Part shown: positions 63,868 through 64,000 of the stretch, in pieces | Position numbering within the stretch: position 1 is the stretch's first letter | Layout of the letters: every line of letters begins with the position of its first letter | Assembly: GCA_019637315.1 (NCBI GenBank) | Contig: JAHBVU010000016.1 | Span: 20,283-84,282 of the forward strand | Length of the DNA: 64,000 nucleotides | Direction: 5' to 3' | Origin: Gemmatimonadales bacterium | GTDB lineage: Bacteria > Gemmatimonadota > Gemmatimonadetes > Gemmatimonadales > GWC2-71-9 | Made by a program: the position numbers and the translations under genes | The notes under the pieces: model-generated | The model's database searches: none | Told to the model about the DNA's origin: nothing | What the model saw: only the letters and a program-made list of their open reading frames with translations

Positions 63868-64000
63868 GGCGATCTCATTACTGATTCCTTCGAAGATGGT
63901 TCGCCGCTCCCCGAGCGGGACTCGATCGACCTGCGCGCGCGCGAGGCGGTTCCGGCCGAGGACGAGGCGTCGTTTTCTCCAGTCAACGACCACTTTGCTC
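63868..64000. other. Unassigned 3' edge
   Basis: A reading frame with an acidic, protein-like composition (FEDGSPLPERDSIDLRARE) runs on the plus strand from about 63886 to the edge but has no convincing start codon. A minus-strand frame also crosses it. The next gene cannot be identified. Confidence 0.3.

Noticed and set aside
63811..63993. Minus-strand 60-codon frame at the right edge
   Set aside because: It overlaps the end of metH and its overlapping part is simply the reverse of metH coding sequence; no start or motif supports it.

Overview
The window is a GC-rich (roughly 65%) bacterial chromosome segment, densely packed with housekeeping and envelope genes. Gene content points to Gemmatimonadota or a close relative. 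The indicators are a PadR regulator coupled to a MacB/FtsX-like 'ADOP' permease, an Oar-like TonB-dependent receptor, a GWxTD-domain protein, LptF with a long insert, many lipoproteins with Ig-like or beta-barrel domains, and twin M28/M24/S9 peptidases. This lineage call is inference; no rRNA or other marker is present. I found no insertion sequence, prophage, CRISPR array, tRNA or rRNA.

Layout. 1-8.2 kb (minus): a truncated VOC dioxygenase/glyoxalase, an ATP/ADP-translocase-like carrier, a Tat-exported epimerase, a YbaL-type cation/proton antiporter, and the padR-ADOP pair. 8.4-17.8 kb: an SGNH hydrolase, the pilB-pilT-pilC type IV pilus motor operon, a double-HhH ComEA-like protein, an Ig-repeat lipoprotein and an M28 peptidase. 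18-20.6 kb (plus): lptF-lptG for LPS export, closed by a perfect 17-bp terminator stem. 20.7-33.4 kb: an Oar-like TonB receptor, an APC permease, heme O synthase, a class A PBP, a three-gene operon (V4R-like protein, M24 peptidase, GWxTD protein), a DUF92 membrane protein and a flavin reductase. 33.4-36 kb (minus): ccmA-B-C-D cytochrome c heme-export genes with overlapping starts and stops, plus a STAS protein. 36.3-41 kb: acetyl-CoA synthetase, MsrA, and a lower-GC subtilase lipoprotein followed 21 bases downstream by a small lipoprotein that is essentially a free copy of the subtilase propeptide.

41.5-57.8 kb: Kup potassium transporter with VKOR and DsbA (a disulfide-forming pair), a 92-residue protein, then a long minus-strand run (beta-barrel, OsmC, CDP-alcohol phosphatidyltransferase, double M16 protease, TPR protein, nitrilase, secreted protein, P5C dehydrogenase), a possible metal-handling trio, a six-cysteine membrane protein, YggT and DUF167. 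57.8-64 kb: prolyl oligopeptidase, then metH preceded by a SAM-II-class riboswitch and a strong hairpin.

The observations I rate highest are the subtilase with its separate I9-type propeptide lipoprotein (candidate membrane-anchored protease/inhibitor pair) and the SAM-II aptamer coupled to a GC-rich hairpin in front of metH.
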